A stretch of 42,944 nt of DNA, from assembly GCA_041685075.1 (NCBI GenBank), contig JAWLGN010000008.1:1-42944 (forward strand), read 5' to 3'. Every line of letters starts with the position of its first letter. Positions within the stretch are counted from its first letter, which is position 1. Source of the stretch: JAMCRM01 sp041685075. Lineage in GTDB: Bacteria; Acidobacteriota; Terriglobia; Bryobacterales; Bryobacteraceae. The notes under the pieces were generated by a model that was given only the letters and a program-made list of their open reading frames with translations, was not told the DNA's origin and did not search any database. Positions 7,699-16,944 of the stretch are shown piece after piece. The position numbers and the translations under genes were made by a program.

Positions 7699-8862
7699 TT
7701 AGCAGGTTGCGGGATGTATGTTTACCGCGATGGGATGGTGATCGGATAAGTCGAGGCCGTGGATCACCTGGGGGCACGAGGCGCCGAGGCCGCGAAGCGC
7801 GAACCAGTCGAGTTTGAGAGGGCAGCGCCCGCCGTGGTTGCGGAGGGCCCAGCGGATAAAGGCGAAGCACCACCCGGGCACCCACTCCCCGAGATTGCGG
7901 CGGGCCTTGACGTCGGCGATGTCGTACCAGGCGGTGGGCTCGCCGGGCACGTTGGGCGCGTGGTAGTCGAAGCCGTGCTCTTCGAGCAGGCGGAAGAGGC
8001 CGCGCTCGAAGAAGCGGCCGGGGTGGAGGTAGTGGTTGCGGATGACGTTGTCGACGCCCATGGCGACGCGCAGGCAATAGCCGGCGATGGAGCGCGCGGC
8101 GGTGGAGGAGTCGTAGGTGCTGGTATTCCAATCGCCTCCCAGCAGCACGGGGCGGCGGCTGTCGCACGCGGCGATGACATCGGCCATCTGGTGGCGGCGG
8201 TGGCGCTGGGTGGACTGCGCGTCCAGGTGGACCGCCACGGCGGTGATGCCGAAGTTCGGGAAATCGATGTCGGCGGCGAGGGCCGTCTGGCGGCCGATGC
8301 GTTTTTCGCGGCGCGCCATCTTGTCGACGCCGTTGTCGAGGGGGATGGCGCGGGCGGCGGTGATCGGGTAGCGGCTCAACACGGCGTTGCCGTGCAGGCC
8401 CAGGCTGTTTTCGCCCGGGACGTCGCGCTCCACGCCGCAGCCCTTGGTGAGGTTGAGGTAGCAGGGGGCGAAGGCGTAGTACATCCCCAGTTCGCGCGCC
8501 AGTTCCTGGGCCACCGCGCGATTCGCCGAGCGCGCCATGCCGAGGTCCGCTTCGGTGAGCAGGAGAACGTCGCATCCGCACAGGCTGGGATGGGTGCGCA
8601 AAGCATGGAGCTGGCCTTCGAAGGCGATGCCGCGCTCGATATTCCAGGCCACGGCGCGATAGGCGGGGCGCGCCGGCGCGCCGGTGGTGCGGCTGGGGCC
8701 GCCGGTATCCACGGCCGCCAGCGCCGCCTCGAACTGCGGTCGCAGTTTGCGGTAGAGGGGATGGGCTTCAAGCTCGGCCAGCGAGCGGCACCGCGCCAAC
8801 TCGGGCAATGAGGGCAGCAGGGGTTCCACCAGGGACTCGTAGCAAGTTGTCGCAGTTTCCAT
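7699..8862 (-). CDS. Endonuclease/exonuclease/phosphatase (EEP) family protein
   Basis: A 387-residue metal-dependent phosphoesterase of the DNase I-like fold with no signal peptide. The catalytic blocks are visible in order: AWNIERG (metal-binding Asn), LLTEADLGM (metal-binding Glu), AVHLDAQ, GGDWNT (Asp/Asn pair) and the C-terminal SDHHPI (Asp-His pair). About 100 N-terminal residues precede the core. The substrate could be nucleic acid, a phosphoinositide or another phosphodiester; nothing nearby decides this. ATG 8862 (METATTCYES) is chosen because the reading frame further upstream is Arg-rich and runs antisense into the permease gene. No clear Shine-Dalgarno sequence precedes it. Confidence 0.8.
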   Translation of the reverse strand: METATTCYESLVEPLLPSLPELARCRSLAELEAHPLYRKLRPQFEAALAAVDTGGPSRTTGAPARPAYRAVAWNIERGIAFEGQLHALRTHPSLCGCDVLLLTEADLGMARSANRAVAQELARELGMYYAFAPCYLNLTKGCGVERDVPGENSLGLHGNAVLSRYPITAARAIPLDNGVDKMARREKRIGRQTALAADIDFPNFGITAVAVHLDAQSTQRHRRHQMADVIAACDSRRPVLLGGDWNTSTYDSSTAARSIAGYCLRVAMGVDNVIRNHYLHPGRFFERGLFRLLEEHGFDYHAPNVPGEPTAWYDIADVKARRNLGEWVPGWCFAFIRWALRNHGGRCPLKLDWFALRGLGASCPQVIHGLDLSDHHPIAVNIHPATC

Positions 8863-9001
8863 GAGAGGCGTTGATATTGATGCTAGCAAGCTGCGCCGGG
8901 CTTCCTGCAAACGGACAGGCGCGTCCCGAATCCGGACATCGCCGCCCCGTCTCTCGCGGCTAAGTGTTTGGGATGTTTGGGCCGCGCGAGGGGAGCGTAT
9001 C

Positions 9002-11410
9002 GTGCACCTTCGAAAGGCTATGCTGCACGACCTGCACTTCGGCCTGCGGCTCCTGAAACGGGCCCCCGGCTTTTCTGCCGTTGCGGTGCTGGTCCTGGGG
9101 CTGGGCATCGGAGCCAATACCGCCGTATTCAGCGTCATCAACACGGTGCTGATTGGCAAACTCCCAGTGGCGGACCCGGACGGGCTGGTGCAGTTCGTGC
9201 ACCATATTGAGGCGCGGAAGTTGACCTCGCCTTGGACGCCCTACACGGATGTGCCCGAGTGGCGGCGGCTGTTCCAGTCCATGGAGCACATCTCGGCCTG
9301 GCAGCCGTCGTCGGGGAATCTGGCGGCCGGGGGAGAGCCGGAGCGCATCTTGCTGGGGAAGACCAGCCACACGTTCTGGCGGATGGTGGGGGTGCGGCCG
9401 GCGTTGGGGCGCGCCTTCCTGCCGGAGGAGGACCGGCCCGGCGGGGGACGCGTGCTGTTGCTGACGCACGAACTCTGGCAGCGGCACTTTGGGGGGCGAG
9501 CGAGCGCGCTCGGCTCCACCGCGCGACTGGACGGCGTGCCCCACACGATCGTCGGGGTGCTTCCACCGCGTTTTCGGTTCGTGGGCGACGACCGCATGGA
9601 CGCTTATGCGCCCCTGGCGCTGCCGGAAGCCGGACCCGTGGTTCCGGTGGCGGTCTTCGGACGTCTGAAGGCCGGGGTCTCGGCGGCGCAACGGGAAGCG
9701 GAACTGGAGGCGGCCACCCGGGCCACGAAGGCGCGATTGAAGCGCTATCCGGCCCGGCTGCGCACGCGCCCGCTCGAAAGCCAATGGATCGACCCGGACG
9801 TGCGGGGCAGCCTGTGGGTGTTGCTCGCCGGCGTGGGGCTGGTGTTGCTGATCGCCTGCGCCAACGTGGCCAGCCTGCTGCTGTCGCGCGCCGCGGCGCG
9901 GCGGCGCGAGATCGCCGTGCGGGCGGCGCTCGGCGCGGGGCGCTGGAGGCTCATCCGCCAGTTCATGGTGGAGAGTCTGCCGCTGGCCGCGCTGGGCGGT
10001 GCGGCGGGAGTGCTGCTGGCAAGCTGGGGAGTGGCGCTGCTGCCGGGGCTCGATGTGTCGCGCATTCCGCGGCTGGGTGAAGTCCGCATCGACGGCAGGG
10101 TGCTGGCCTTTACGGCCGGAGTATCTCTCCTGACCCTGTTGTTGTGCGCTCTGGCGCCGGCGCTGGCGCTCTCCCGCGCCCGTGTGGACGATGCTTTGAA
10201 AGAGGGCGGCCGGGGCACTGCAGGGCCGCGGGGCAGCCGCCTTCGCAACGGGCTCGTGGTGGTGGAGGTGGCGCTGGCGCTGCTGTTGTCCATCGGGGCG
10301 GTCCTCATGATCCGGACCTTCTACCGGCTGACCAACGTTCACCCCGGCTTCAACCCGGCGGGCGTGTTGTCGGCATCGGTGGAGTTGCCGCGCAACCAGT
10401 ACCGCACCCCGGAGGAGGTAGCCAGGTTCTACGGACGCCTGCTGGAAGACGTGAAGGCGCTGCCGGGCGTGCGGTCCGCGTGCCTCGCCAACTCGCTGCC
10501 GCTGAGCGGCCGGTATTTCCGGGGCACGTTCTTCGTGGAGGGCCGGGACTACGAGCCCGGCGAGCACCCCATCCTCGATACCCGCACGGTGGATGCGGGA
10601 TACCTGCGCACGCTCGAGGCGCCGCTGCGGCGCGGCAGGTTCTTCACCGAGCGCGACCGGCCCGACAGCGAACCCGTGCTGGTGATCAACGAGACCACCG
10701 CGCGCCGCTACTTCGGCGGCGCCGACCCCATCGGCCGCCGCATGGGCAATCCCCGGCAATGGGCCAGGGTCGTGGGGGTGGTGGCGGACGTGCGGCACAC
10801 CGATGTGGCGCGCGACGGGCTCACCGAAGTGTTGGTGCCGTTCTTCCAGAAGCCCGAATGGGGCGCCACCCTTGCCGTGCGGGTCGCCCCGGCGCTGTAT
10901 CCGGAACCCGAACAGGCGGCTCCCCTGGTGCGGCGGGCCGTGCGCAGACTCGACGCCAACCTGGCGGTATTCCGGGTGGCGGCCATGGAGACCACCATCG
11001 CCGTCCGGCTGGGCGCGCGGCGGCTGAACATGCTGCTGCTGGCGGTGTTCGCCGGCATCGCGATGCTGCTGGCGGCGGTGGGGATCTACGGGGTACTTTC
11101 CTTCGCGGTGGAGCGGCGCACGCACGAAATCGGGGTGCGGATGGCGCTGGGAGCCGACGCCCGGCACATGGTCCGGACGGTGGTGCGGCAGGCGATGCAA
11201 CTGGTGGCCGCGGGCGTGGTGTTGGGGCTGGCTGCCGCCGCGGCCCTCACCCGGCTGCTGGCGAGCATGCTCTACGGCGTGAGCGCCACGGATCCGGCTG
11301 TCTTCACCGGCGCGGCAGCGGCGCTGGCGGCAGTGGCCGCGGTGGCGTGCTGGCTGCCGGCGCGGCGCGCCACTCGGGTGGATCCGCTGGCGGCGCTGCG
11401 CTGGGAGTGA
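9002..11410 (+). CDS. ADOP-family ABC-type permease (FtsX/MacB-like)
   Basis: An 802-residue inner-membrane protein with the duplicated plan of the acidobacterial duplicated orphan permease family. A first transmembrane helix (FSAVAVLVLGLGIGANTAVF) is followed by a periplasmic MacB-like domain, an FtsX-type bundle (SLWVLLAGVGLVLLIACANV, then RRREIAVRAALGAGRWRLIRQ), a second periplasmic domain, and a second FtsX bundle ending with RRTHEIGVRMALGADARHM and ARRATRVDPLAALRWE. No ATPase partner is adjacent, which is normal for these orphans. The GTG at 9002 has AGGGGAG 6 nt upstream; the later ATG at 9020 (MLHDLHFGLRLL), the usual family start, has much poorer spacing. The substrate is unknown. It is a strong taxonomic marker for Acidobacteriota. 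Confidence 0.9.
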   Translation: MHLRKAMLHDLHFGLRLLKRAPGFSAVAVLVLGLGIGANTAVFSVINTVLIGKLPVADPDGLVQFVHHIEARKLTSPWTPYTDVPEWRRLFQSMEHISAWQPSSGNLAAGGEPERILLGKTSHTFWRMVGVRPALGRAFLPEEDRPGGGRVLLLTHELWQRHFGGRASALGSTARLDGVPHTIVGVLPPRFRFVGDDRMDAYAPLALPEAGPVVPVAVFGRLKAGVSAAQREAELEAATRATKARLKRYPARLRTRPLESQWIDPDVRGSLWVLLAGVGLVLLIACANVASLLLSRAAARRREIAVRAALGAGRWRLIRQFMVESLPLAALGGAAGVLLASWGVALLPGLDVSRIPRLGEVRIDGRVLAFTAGVSLLTLLLCALAPALALSRARVDDALKEGGRGTAGPRGSRLRNGLVVVEVALALLLSIGAVLMIRTFYRLTNVHPGFNPAGVLSASVELPRNQYRTPEEVARFYGRLLEDVKALPGVRSACLANSLPLSGRYFRGTFFVEGRDYEPGEHPILDTRTVDAGYLRTLEAPLRRGRFFTERDRPDSEPVLVINETTARRYFGGADPIGRRMGNPRQWARVVGVVADVRHTDVARDGLTEVLVPFFQKPEWGATLAVRVAPALYPEPEQAAPLVRRAVRRLDANLAVFRVAAMETTIAVRLGARRLNMLLLAVFAGIAMLLAAVGIYGVLSFAVERRTHEIGVRMALGADARHMVRTVVRQAMQLVAAGVVLGLAAAAALTRLLASMLYGVSATDPAVFTGAAAALAAVAAVACWLPARRATRVDPLAALRWE

Positions 11411-11423
11411 GCCGGCCCCCGGA

Positions 11424-11696
11424 TCAACGCTCCAGTTCGCCGGGCACGACCTCGTCGAGGTAGCACCACATCCATCGTTCGCCGGGTTCGATGGAGCGGA
11501 TCAACGGGTGCTTTGTCCCCTGAAAGTGTTTCGTGGCGTGCTTGTTCTTCGAGGAGTCGCAACATCCCACGTGCCCGCAGGTGAGACAGAGACGCAGGTG
11601 CACCCACGAGTCGCCCGTTTTCAGGCAGTCCTCGCAGCCTGTCTTGTTTGTCTGGCGGACTTGGATTTGGTCGAGATGCTGACACGGATCAGGCAT
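11424..11696 (-). CDS. UBP-type zinc-finger protein
   Basis: A 90-residue protein that is essentially one zinc-binding domain of the UBP type. Visible metal ligands are CQHLDQI near the N-terminus, GCEDCLKTGDSW, RLCLTCGHVGCCDSS, then KHATKHF and KHPL. In eukaryotes such fingers bind the ubiquitin C-terminus; in bacteria they are stand-alone small proteins of unknown role. ATG 11696 (MPDPCQHL) is chosen because GGAGG at 11708-11704 is 7 nt upstream; the ATG at 11702 is only 1 nt from it. The start lies 2 nt beyond the stop of the DUF5996 gene, so it is the last gene of the egt operon. Confidence 0.8.
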   Translation of the reverse strand: MPDPCQHLDQIQVRQTNKTGCEDCLKTGDSWVHLRLCLTCGHVGCCDSSKNKHATKHFQGTKHPLIRSIEPGERWMWCYLDEVVPGELER

Positions 11697-11698
11697 GT

Positions 11699-12586
11699 TC
11701 ATACCTCCAGTGCGGCGCGGTTCCATCCGGCGAGATCGGCTCCGGCGTTGTACGTGCTCTCGAAGAACTCGAGCAAGGCGGCTTCGGGTGAAGCGGCACG
11801 GCGCACGTCGTCGTACATCAGGATGAACTCGGAAAGCACGGTGCTCCAGTGCGCCGCGCCGGGTCGCACGGGCGCCTTCTCGAGGCCGGCAGGCTGGGGC
11901 ACGGTGTAGGCGTAAAAGGCCGGGCCGTCCACGGCTCCGCCGCCCGGCCAGAAGCCGGCGCTCGAGACTTCATGCGAGTACGCGGGGCCGGTGATGGCGC
12001 CCCGCCTCGGAGGAGCGCGGCGCCCGGAAAAGCGCGTACAAGCCAGGTCGAAAGCTCCCCAGAAGAAGTGGACCGGGCTGCACTTGCCGATGAACTTCGC
12101 GCGGAATTCCCCCAGCACTTTGGCGGTGGAAACCAGGATGCGCCACAACCGGCGAACGTATTCGGCGTCGTAGGCGCAGTTCGCGAAATCCTGGTCGAAT
12201 GGCACGGGGGCGGGGACCTCCTGGGGGACGGGATTGATGCTTACTTCAATCCCCAGAGAAGCCAATGCCTCCATGATGCCGCCATAGAAGCCGGCCACCG
12301 ACTCCGCCACCAGCGGCCTGGACACGCCTGCACCCTCACTGGTATCTATCCGGAGTGCGTTCTCCTGAAGATCGAACTGAAGTTCGAACAGACCCGGCGG
12401 GTAGGGCACCGGTCCGGTGGTGAGGCCGCGGGAGTTCACATACAGGGTCACGTGCCACCAGTGATTGAGCGGCGGCGAGAGTGCCATCCGGACTTTGCCG
12501 ACAATCTGGGTCCACATGTGGAAGGTGCGATAGGTAGCTTCCCATTCCTTCAACGGAAGAGGCGGCCAGGAGTGCGCGTCACTCAT
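11699..12586 (-). CDS. DUF5996 family protein
   Basis: A 295-residue soluble protein. The opening WPPLPLKEWEATYRTFHMWTQIVGKVRMALSP, followed by NHWWHVTLYVNSRGLTTGP and later SPVHFFWGAFDLACTRFSGR, matches my memory of the DUF5996 family. Its biochemical role is not known. GGAG lies just before ATG 12586. It follows the DinB gene by 15 bp and its stop almost abuts the zinc-finger start, so it is co-transcribed with egtB and egtD. No membrane segment or export signal is visible. Confidence 0.75.
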   Translation of the reverse strand: MSDAHSWPPLPLKEWEATYRTFHMWTQIVGKVRMALSPPLNHWWHVTLYVNSRGLTTGPVPYPPGLFELQFDLQENALRIDTSEGAGVSRPLVAESVAGFYGGIMEALASLGIEVSINPVPQEVPAPVPFDQDFANCAYDAEYVRRLWRILVSTAKVLGEFRAKFIGKCSPVHFFWGAFDLACTRFSGRRAPPRRGAITGPAYSHEVSSAGFWPGGGAVDGPAFYAYTVPQPAGLEKAPVRPGAAHWSTVLSEFILMYDDVRRAASPEAALLEFFESTYNAGADLAGWNRAALEV

Positions 12587-12601
12587 AGTGCTCCGTCATG
12601 G

Positions 12602-13093
12602 TTAGGTGCGGGGCCACGCGCCCAGCGCGCGGCGCACATCCACCAGTTGGCCGGTGTGGTAGGCGTTGTGGTCGGCCACCAGCAGAGCTTCCCGGAGAAT
12701 CGTCTGGCCCTCACCGTGTGGGATTTTGGCGAACAGGTCGGTGGCAGGGCTCTTCACCAGGCTCATCATGGCCTTCAAGTCAGCTTGAAAAGCGCGGACG
12801 CTCTTGTCCCAGGCGCCGGGGCCGGGGGCATCCGTGGCAGGCCAGTAGCCCGCGGGCCACTCGGGCGAGACGTGTTTCGGATTGCGGCTGAATTCGAGGA
12901 TGTCCCACTGGGCGATGCGCATGTGCTCGAGGAGTTGCCAGGCGGTGTGGGGCAGTCCCTCAGGGCGGGTGCCACGCCGGTGGGCCGGCCAGCCGCCGAT
13001 TACCGTATCGAAATCCACGTGCGCGCCTCCGCCGCCCAGCAAGTACAGCAGATGTTCTCGAAGCGCGTTGGGGTCTGCCACGGTTGCTCCCAT
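12602..13093 (-). CDS. DinB/YfiT-family putative metalloprotein
   Basis: A 163-residue four-helix-bundle protein of the DinB superfamily. The three His metal ligands are recognisable: one in [16 protein letters not shown] and two in [12 protein letters not shown] near the C-terminus. Members include thiol-dependent transferases and the N-terminal iron-binding half of EgtB, which lies two genes upstream. ATG 13093 (MGATVADP) is chosen because it follows the egtD stop by 2 nt; a much longer frame upstream only antisenses or overlaps egtD. A role in thiol chemistry is attractive but inferred from fold and operon alone. Confidence 0.8.
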   Translation of the reverse strand: MGATVADPNALREHLLYLLGGGGAHVDFDTVIGGWPAHRRGTRPEGLPHTAWQLLEHMRIAQWDILEFSRNPKHVSPEWPAGYWPATDAPGPGAWDKSVRAFQADLKAMMSLVKSPATDLFAKIPHGEGQTILREALLVADHNAYHTGQLVDVRRALGAWPRT

Positions 13094-13095
13094 GG

Positions 13096-14058
13096 CTAGT
13101 CGGCCACCAGAAGATTTTCCGCGAACGGCCATTCCCGGTCCACCCACTGCCGGACGCAGTCGAAGCCGCTGTGCGCCGCCAGAGTGATGACCTCCGAAAG
13201 CGAGAACTTGTGCGAAGACTCCGTCCAGATGGTCTCGCCGGCCTGGAAGCGGACCACGATTCCAGCGCCCCTGATGGAGACCTCCTGATCGCAACGGGAG
13301 CGGAGGTGCATCTCGATGCGCCGTTCGGACCTGTTGTAGCGCGCCTGGTGGTTGAAGTGCCGCATGTCGAAGTCGCCTCCCAATTCGCGATTGATGCGGG
13401 CGAGCAGGTTCAGGTTGAACGCCGCCGTTACTCCCAGGGGATCGTCGTAGGCCAGTAACATGCTCGATTCGGACTTTTCCAGGTCCGTTCCCAACAGGAG
13501 CGCGTCGCCGGGGCGCAGCCGCGAGCGTACGTCTTGAAGAAAGCGGGCCATCTCCGGGCGGGCGAAGTTGCCGATGGTGCTGCCCAGGAACAACACCAGG
13601 ATCGGCTCGCGCGGCGCGCGAGAGGCCAGCGCGCGCTTGAGGCCCTCGAGATACGACGCCTCAACGGGCACCACCTCGGCAAGGTCGCCGAGTTCCCTGC
13701 GGCAGCATTCCAGGGCGGCGCTCGAGAGGTCGATGGGGTAGTAGGGGAGACCGGTTTGCGACGCAAGGGCTTCCAGGATCGAACGCGTCTTGGAGCCGGT
13801 GCCGCTGCCCAACTCCAGGACGGCCGCTACGCCCGGCAACCAGGCGGCGATCTCTCCAGCGTGCGCTTGCAGCAGGCGCTCGTCGGCGCGGGTCAGGCCG
13901 TACTCGGGAAGCCGGCTGATGGCCTCGAACAGAGCCGTGCCGAGGTCGTCATAGAAGTAGCGGCAGGGCAAGGTTTTCTGCCCTGCCTTCGAAAGTCCGG
14001 CACGAACGTCCAGGGCGAATTCGGAGCGGGCAGCCGGAGCGTAGAGTTGCGCGGGCAT
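13096..14058 (-). CDS. egtD: L-histidine N-alpha-methyltransferase EgtD
   Basis: EgtD trimethylates the alpha-amino group of histidine with three S-adenosylmethionines to give hercynine, the first step of ergothioneine synthesis. The 320 residues match the family length. Visible motifs are [20 protein letters not shown], the SAM-binding [21 protein letters not shown] (the Asn contacts substrate), HFNHQARYN with RIEMHL, and WTESSHKFS, whose Glu and Ser correspond to the histidine-binding pair of the mycobacterial enzyme. ATG 14058 overlaps the egtB stop as TGATG and has GGAG 5 nt upstream, indicating translational coupling. Confidence 0.93.
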   Translation of the reverse strand: MPAQLYAPAARSEFALDVRAGLSKAGQKTLPCRYFYDDLGTALFEAISRLPEYGLTRADERLLQAHAGEIAAWLPGVAAVLELGSGTGSKTRSILEALASQTGLPYYPIDLSSAALECCRRELGDLAEVVPVEASYLEGLKRALASRAPREPILVLFLGSTIGNFARPEMARFLQDVRSRLRPGDALLLGTDLEKSESSMLLAYDDPLGVTAAFNLNLLARINRELGGDFDMRHFNHQARYNRSERRIEMHLRSRCDQEVSIRGAGIVVRFQAGETIWTESSHKFSLSEVITLAAHSGFDCVRQWVDREWPFAENLLVAD

Positions 14059-15257
14059 CAGCTCTCCGCCACCCGGAAGGTGGCATAAGCGTAGGGATAG
14101 GAGCTGCGGAACCAGTTGCGAAACGAGGGTCTGACCAGCTTCGCCGCGGTTCTCTGAGATGCCCCTTTCATGACGTAGTGCTGGCCGTCGAAGAAGTTCG
14201 CGGAGTAGCCGGGGTAGAACGGAAACGGTGCGAAGCCGGGGAAGGGCTGGAACTCCGTGGACGTCCACTCCCATCCGTTACCCACCGCTTGAACCACTCC
14301 AAACCGGTTCCCGGGCGAGGCGTTGACCGGGACGGGATCCCAGCGGCGGAAATCGAAGTTGTCCCGGGCGGCATCGAGGTTCAGCGCGGTTTCGCCGCCG
14401 GAGCCGAATGCCGCCACCTGATATTCGGCTTCGGTGGGCAAGCGCTTGTTCGCCCATGCCGCGTATGCCGCAGCCTGGGCGTGCGAGACGTAGACCGGCC
14501 AGTCGAGCGGCAGAGGAATCTCCTCGAACATGCCCCGGTAGGACCAGCGCCCCGAGCGGGAGACCCAGAACGGAGGCGCTGCGGCGCCCGCCTCGACAAA
14601 GGCCAGGTACTCTCGGTTGGTGACCTTGTACTTGCCGATGGCGAAGGGCGCCACCTCGATGCCGTGCCGCCGGTACTCGTTGTCCCAACCGAACCGCTCT
14701 CCCTCTTCGATGCCGAGGACGGCCGTGCCGCCGGGGATTTCCATCATCCGCGGCTCTACAGGCCCGTTCGTGGCATGGGGTACGGCGCGCGGACCCGTCT
14801 TCCGGTCGAACGGCAGATGGTGCAGCATGTACGCGAAAGTCTCGGCGTGCATCAGCCTGTGCTCGAGCGCCACGTGCAGCAGCACCTGCGGCACGTCTTC
14901 CAGCACGCCGTCGAGAGCGCTCCGCACGCGATGGCCGTACGCGGTGACTTCTTCCACTTTGGGCCAGTCCGAGGCTTGGTCTTGCGGCAGGCCGCTCGCG
15001 TCGGGATCGATTCCGAAAGCGAACAGGCTATCGAACGTGGGATGAAACGCGGGGATGTCCAGGTGGCCCCGGCAGACCAGGTTCCAATCGAAGGCCTCGA
15101 GATGGCCCAGGTAGAAGACGATGCGGTGACGCTCGGGGATCGGGCGCTCGTAGAGCGAATCCGGCCGCAGCATGGAAAACAGCGCATCGGTTAGTGAACG
15201 TGCCGATTCGAGAGCGGCAAGGAGTTCCGAGTGTGATGTGTTAGATCCGACTGGCAT
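14058..15257 (-). CDS. egtB: Ergothioneine biosynthesis sulfoxide synthase EgtB
   Basis: EgtB is a non-heme iron enzyme that joins hercynine to a thiol using oxygen. The 399 residues comprise an N-terminal DinB-like domain and a C-terminal formylglycine-generating-enzyme-like domain. The three iron ligands are visible: His52 in GHLEAFDWN, and His133 and His137 in HRLMHAE, the HX3HXE motif. The C-terminal half has the hallmark VTNREYLAFV, RLPTEAEYQ and GNGWEWT. ATG 15257 starts at the expected family position but lacks a clear ribosome-binding site. No egtA, egtC or egtE lies nearby, which fits the cysteine-using type known from Chloracidobacterium, though thiol choice cannot be read with certainty. 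Confidence 0.92.
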   Translation of the reverse strand: MPVGSNTSHSELLAALESARSLTDALFSMLRPDSLYERPIPERHRIVFYLGHLEAFDWNLVCRGHLDIPAFHPTFDSLFAFGIDPDASGLPQDQASDWPKVEEVTAYGHRVRSALDGVLEDVPQVLLHVALEHRLMHAETFAYMLHHLPFDRKTGPRAVPHATNGPVEPRMMEIPGGTAVLGIEEGERFGWDNEYRRHGIEVAPFAIGKYKVTNREYLAFVEAGAAAPPFWVSRSGRWSYRGMFEEIPLPLDWPVYVSHAQAAAYAAWANKRLPTEAEYQVAAFGSGGETALNLDAARDNFDFRRWDPVPVNASPGNRFGVVQAVGNGWEWTSTEFQPFPGFAPFPFYPGYSANFFDGQHYVMKGASQRTAAKLVRPSFRNWFRSSYPYAYATFRVAES

Positions 15258-15421
15258 GGCAGGTGGGCATAGGAGGCGAAAGTATTCCTCCCTTGTGTAG
15301 ATGCCCCGCAGCAGCGCCGGTTGGCTGTGTTGAGCGTGCAAGATGTAAAATCGGCCGCACCGGCCGCGGAGAACGGCGCGTTTGGTCACAGGGAGCGGCG
15401 TCCGAGCCGCGGCGGCGCGCG

Positions 15422-16900
15422 CTACTGCGTGCCTGCCACGGGCTCGTGCCGCTGTTTCCAGGCGGCGGTATAGGGGGCGGCGGCGGGTTCGGCTTCGTTC
15501 CAACGCGGCGCTGCGGAATCCTCGGCCAGCATCAGAATGCCCAGGGCGAGCATACGGGTGACGCGCGCCTGGTTGCCGTAGTCGATTTTGTCCCAGTGGT
15601 CGCCGGCGCCGTGGTAGTCGGGATAGGTGTAGGCCACGCAGGCGGTGTGGGCGGGGATGCCGGCTTGGGCGAAGACGATGTTATCGCTGGCTCCGAAATA
15701 ACGGTTGCTGGTGCGGCTGTTGTAGACGGTGATGCCGGTGAGGGCGCCGGCTGCCTGGAACGTCCGGGGCAGGGTTGAGAAACGGAAGCCGGTGAAGGTG
15801 GCGGTGCCGGCTCCCTTGCCGCCGGGTTCGATGCGGCCGAGTTGTTCCAGGTTCACGTTGGCGATGGTCTTTTCGATGGGGAAGACGGGGCGGCGGAGAT
15901 AGCTGCGGCTGCCGAGAAAGCCGCGCTCTTCGCCGAACAGCGCCATGAAGACGATGCTGCGGCGGGGGCGCGGGTAGAGAGCCGAGAGCGCATTGGCGAT
16001 TTCGATGACCGAGGCGACGCCGCTGGCATCGTCGTTGGCGCCGTTGAAGGTGCAGTCGGGAGAGCCGCAGTCGGACCGGATGCCGACGTGGTCGTAGTGG
16101 GCGGTGACCAGGATCGCGGTCTCGCGCAGGGCGGGGTCGGAGCCGCGCAGCACTCCCACGACGTTGCGCAGGGTGATGGGCGGTTCACCCCGGGCGGCCA
16201 GCCGCACCGAAACCGCGGCGCCCCGCGGTTCGGCGCGAGTGGCGGCGGCGAGCGCGTCGTCCCGGAGCGTAACCCATGGCACGGACGCCTCCTCCTCATC
16301 GACGAGGCGCGGCGCGTGGCGGGCGGCGCGGCTGAAGGTCACCACGAGCGCCGGCCGCATGGACAGCAGCGCGCGCAGCCTGCGGCGCGTTTCGGCGGGC
16401 GGGCGATCCGGCAGTTCCGCAAAGACCACCTTGCCCGCGATGGAGGTGGGCGATGGGGGCGCGCCGGCATCGAACTGTACCGTCAAAGCCGGGGCGTTCT
16501 CGAGTTCCAGGCTGGCGGGGGCGTGGAGCACCGCTTCGCCGGTGGCGGCAACCGTCCGCTCCCCGTGCTTCCAGGTGAGTTCGAACCGCTCCGGGCGAAT
16601 GCCGCCGCGGTGAAAGCGCGCCGTCTGGAAATAGCCGTCGTCGCCGGCAGGTTCCAGGCGCGTGCGTCGAAACTGTGCGGCAATGAACTCGGCGGCTACA
16701 TCCAAACCGCGGGAGGGAGTGTCGCGGCCTTCCAGCAGGTCCGAGGCGAGGAAGGAGAGATTTCCCCGCAGCGAATCGGAAGAGATGCGGTCGAGCGCGG
16801 CCTCCACGCGCGGGCTGTAGGTGAAGGAGGAAAGCGGTGCGGCGGCGATGGCGGCCAGGGCCAATAACGCGGCCGCGGTGATAACAGTGCGGCAGGACAT
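15422..16900 (-). CDS. Secreted M28-family metallopeptidase
   Basis: A 492-residue exported zinc aminopeptidase-like protein. An N-terminal signal sequence (TAAALLALAAIAAAP) is followed by a PA-like insert (about 130-235) and the M28 catalytic domain. Di-zinc site motifs are TAHYDHVG (His268, Asp270), NGANDDASG (Asp290/291), FGEERGFLGS (the catalytic Glu pair at 324-325), NVNLEQLG, where the usual zinc-binding Asp is Glu352, and DYHGAGDHWDKID (His430). It likely releases N-terminal amino acids from peptides in the periplasm or medium. ATG 16900 is used; a GTG at 16909 is a possible alternative and neither has a strong ribosome-binding site. It is divergent from the serine hydrolase. Confidence 0.88.
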   Translation of the reverse strand: MSCRTVITAAALLALAAIAAAPLSSFTYSPRVEAALDRISSDSLRGNLSFLASDLLEGRDTPSRGLDVAAEFIAAQFRRTRLEPAGDDGYFQTARFHRGGIRPERFELTWKHGERTVAATGEAVLHAPASLELENAPALTVQFDAGAPPSPTSIAGKVVFAELPDRPPAETRRRLRALLSMRPALVVTFSRAARHAPRLVDEEEASVPWVTLRDDALAAATRAEPRGAAVSVRLAARGEPPITLRNVVGVLRGSDPALRETAILVTAHYDHVGIRSDCGSPDCTFNGANDDASGVASVIEIANALSALYPRPRRSIVFMALFGEERGFLGSRSYLRRPVFPIEKTIANVNLEQLGRIEPGGKGAGTATFTGFRFSTLPRTFQAAGALTGITVYNSRTSNRYFGASDNIVFAQAGIPAHTACVAYTYPDYHGAGDHWDKIDYGNQARVTRMLALGILMLAEDSAAPRWNEAEPAAAPYTAAWKQRHEPVAGTQ

Positions 16901-16944
16901 GCGGCTCACTTCAGCGTATCACCGGCGCGTGGTACAACCGGAGG

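Noticed and set aside
7687..7705. Hairpin CTGCT-GTT-AGCAG at the end of the phosphoesterase gene as a terminator.
   Set aside because: The stem is only 5 bp, and in the gene's direction the following bases are AAAAG rather than a T-run.
8960..11200. A 746-codon minus-strand frame antisense to the ADOP permease.
   Set aside because: His/Gln/Arg/Pro-rich composition with no membrane or domain pattern; the permease reading is conserved from end to end.
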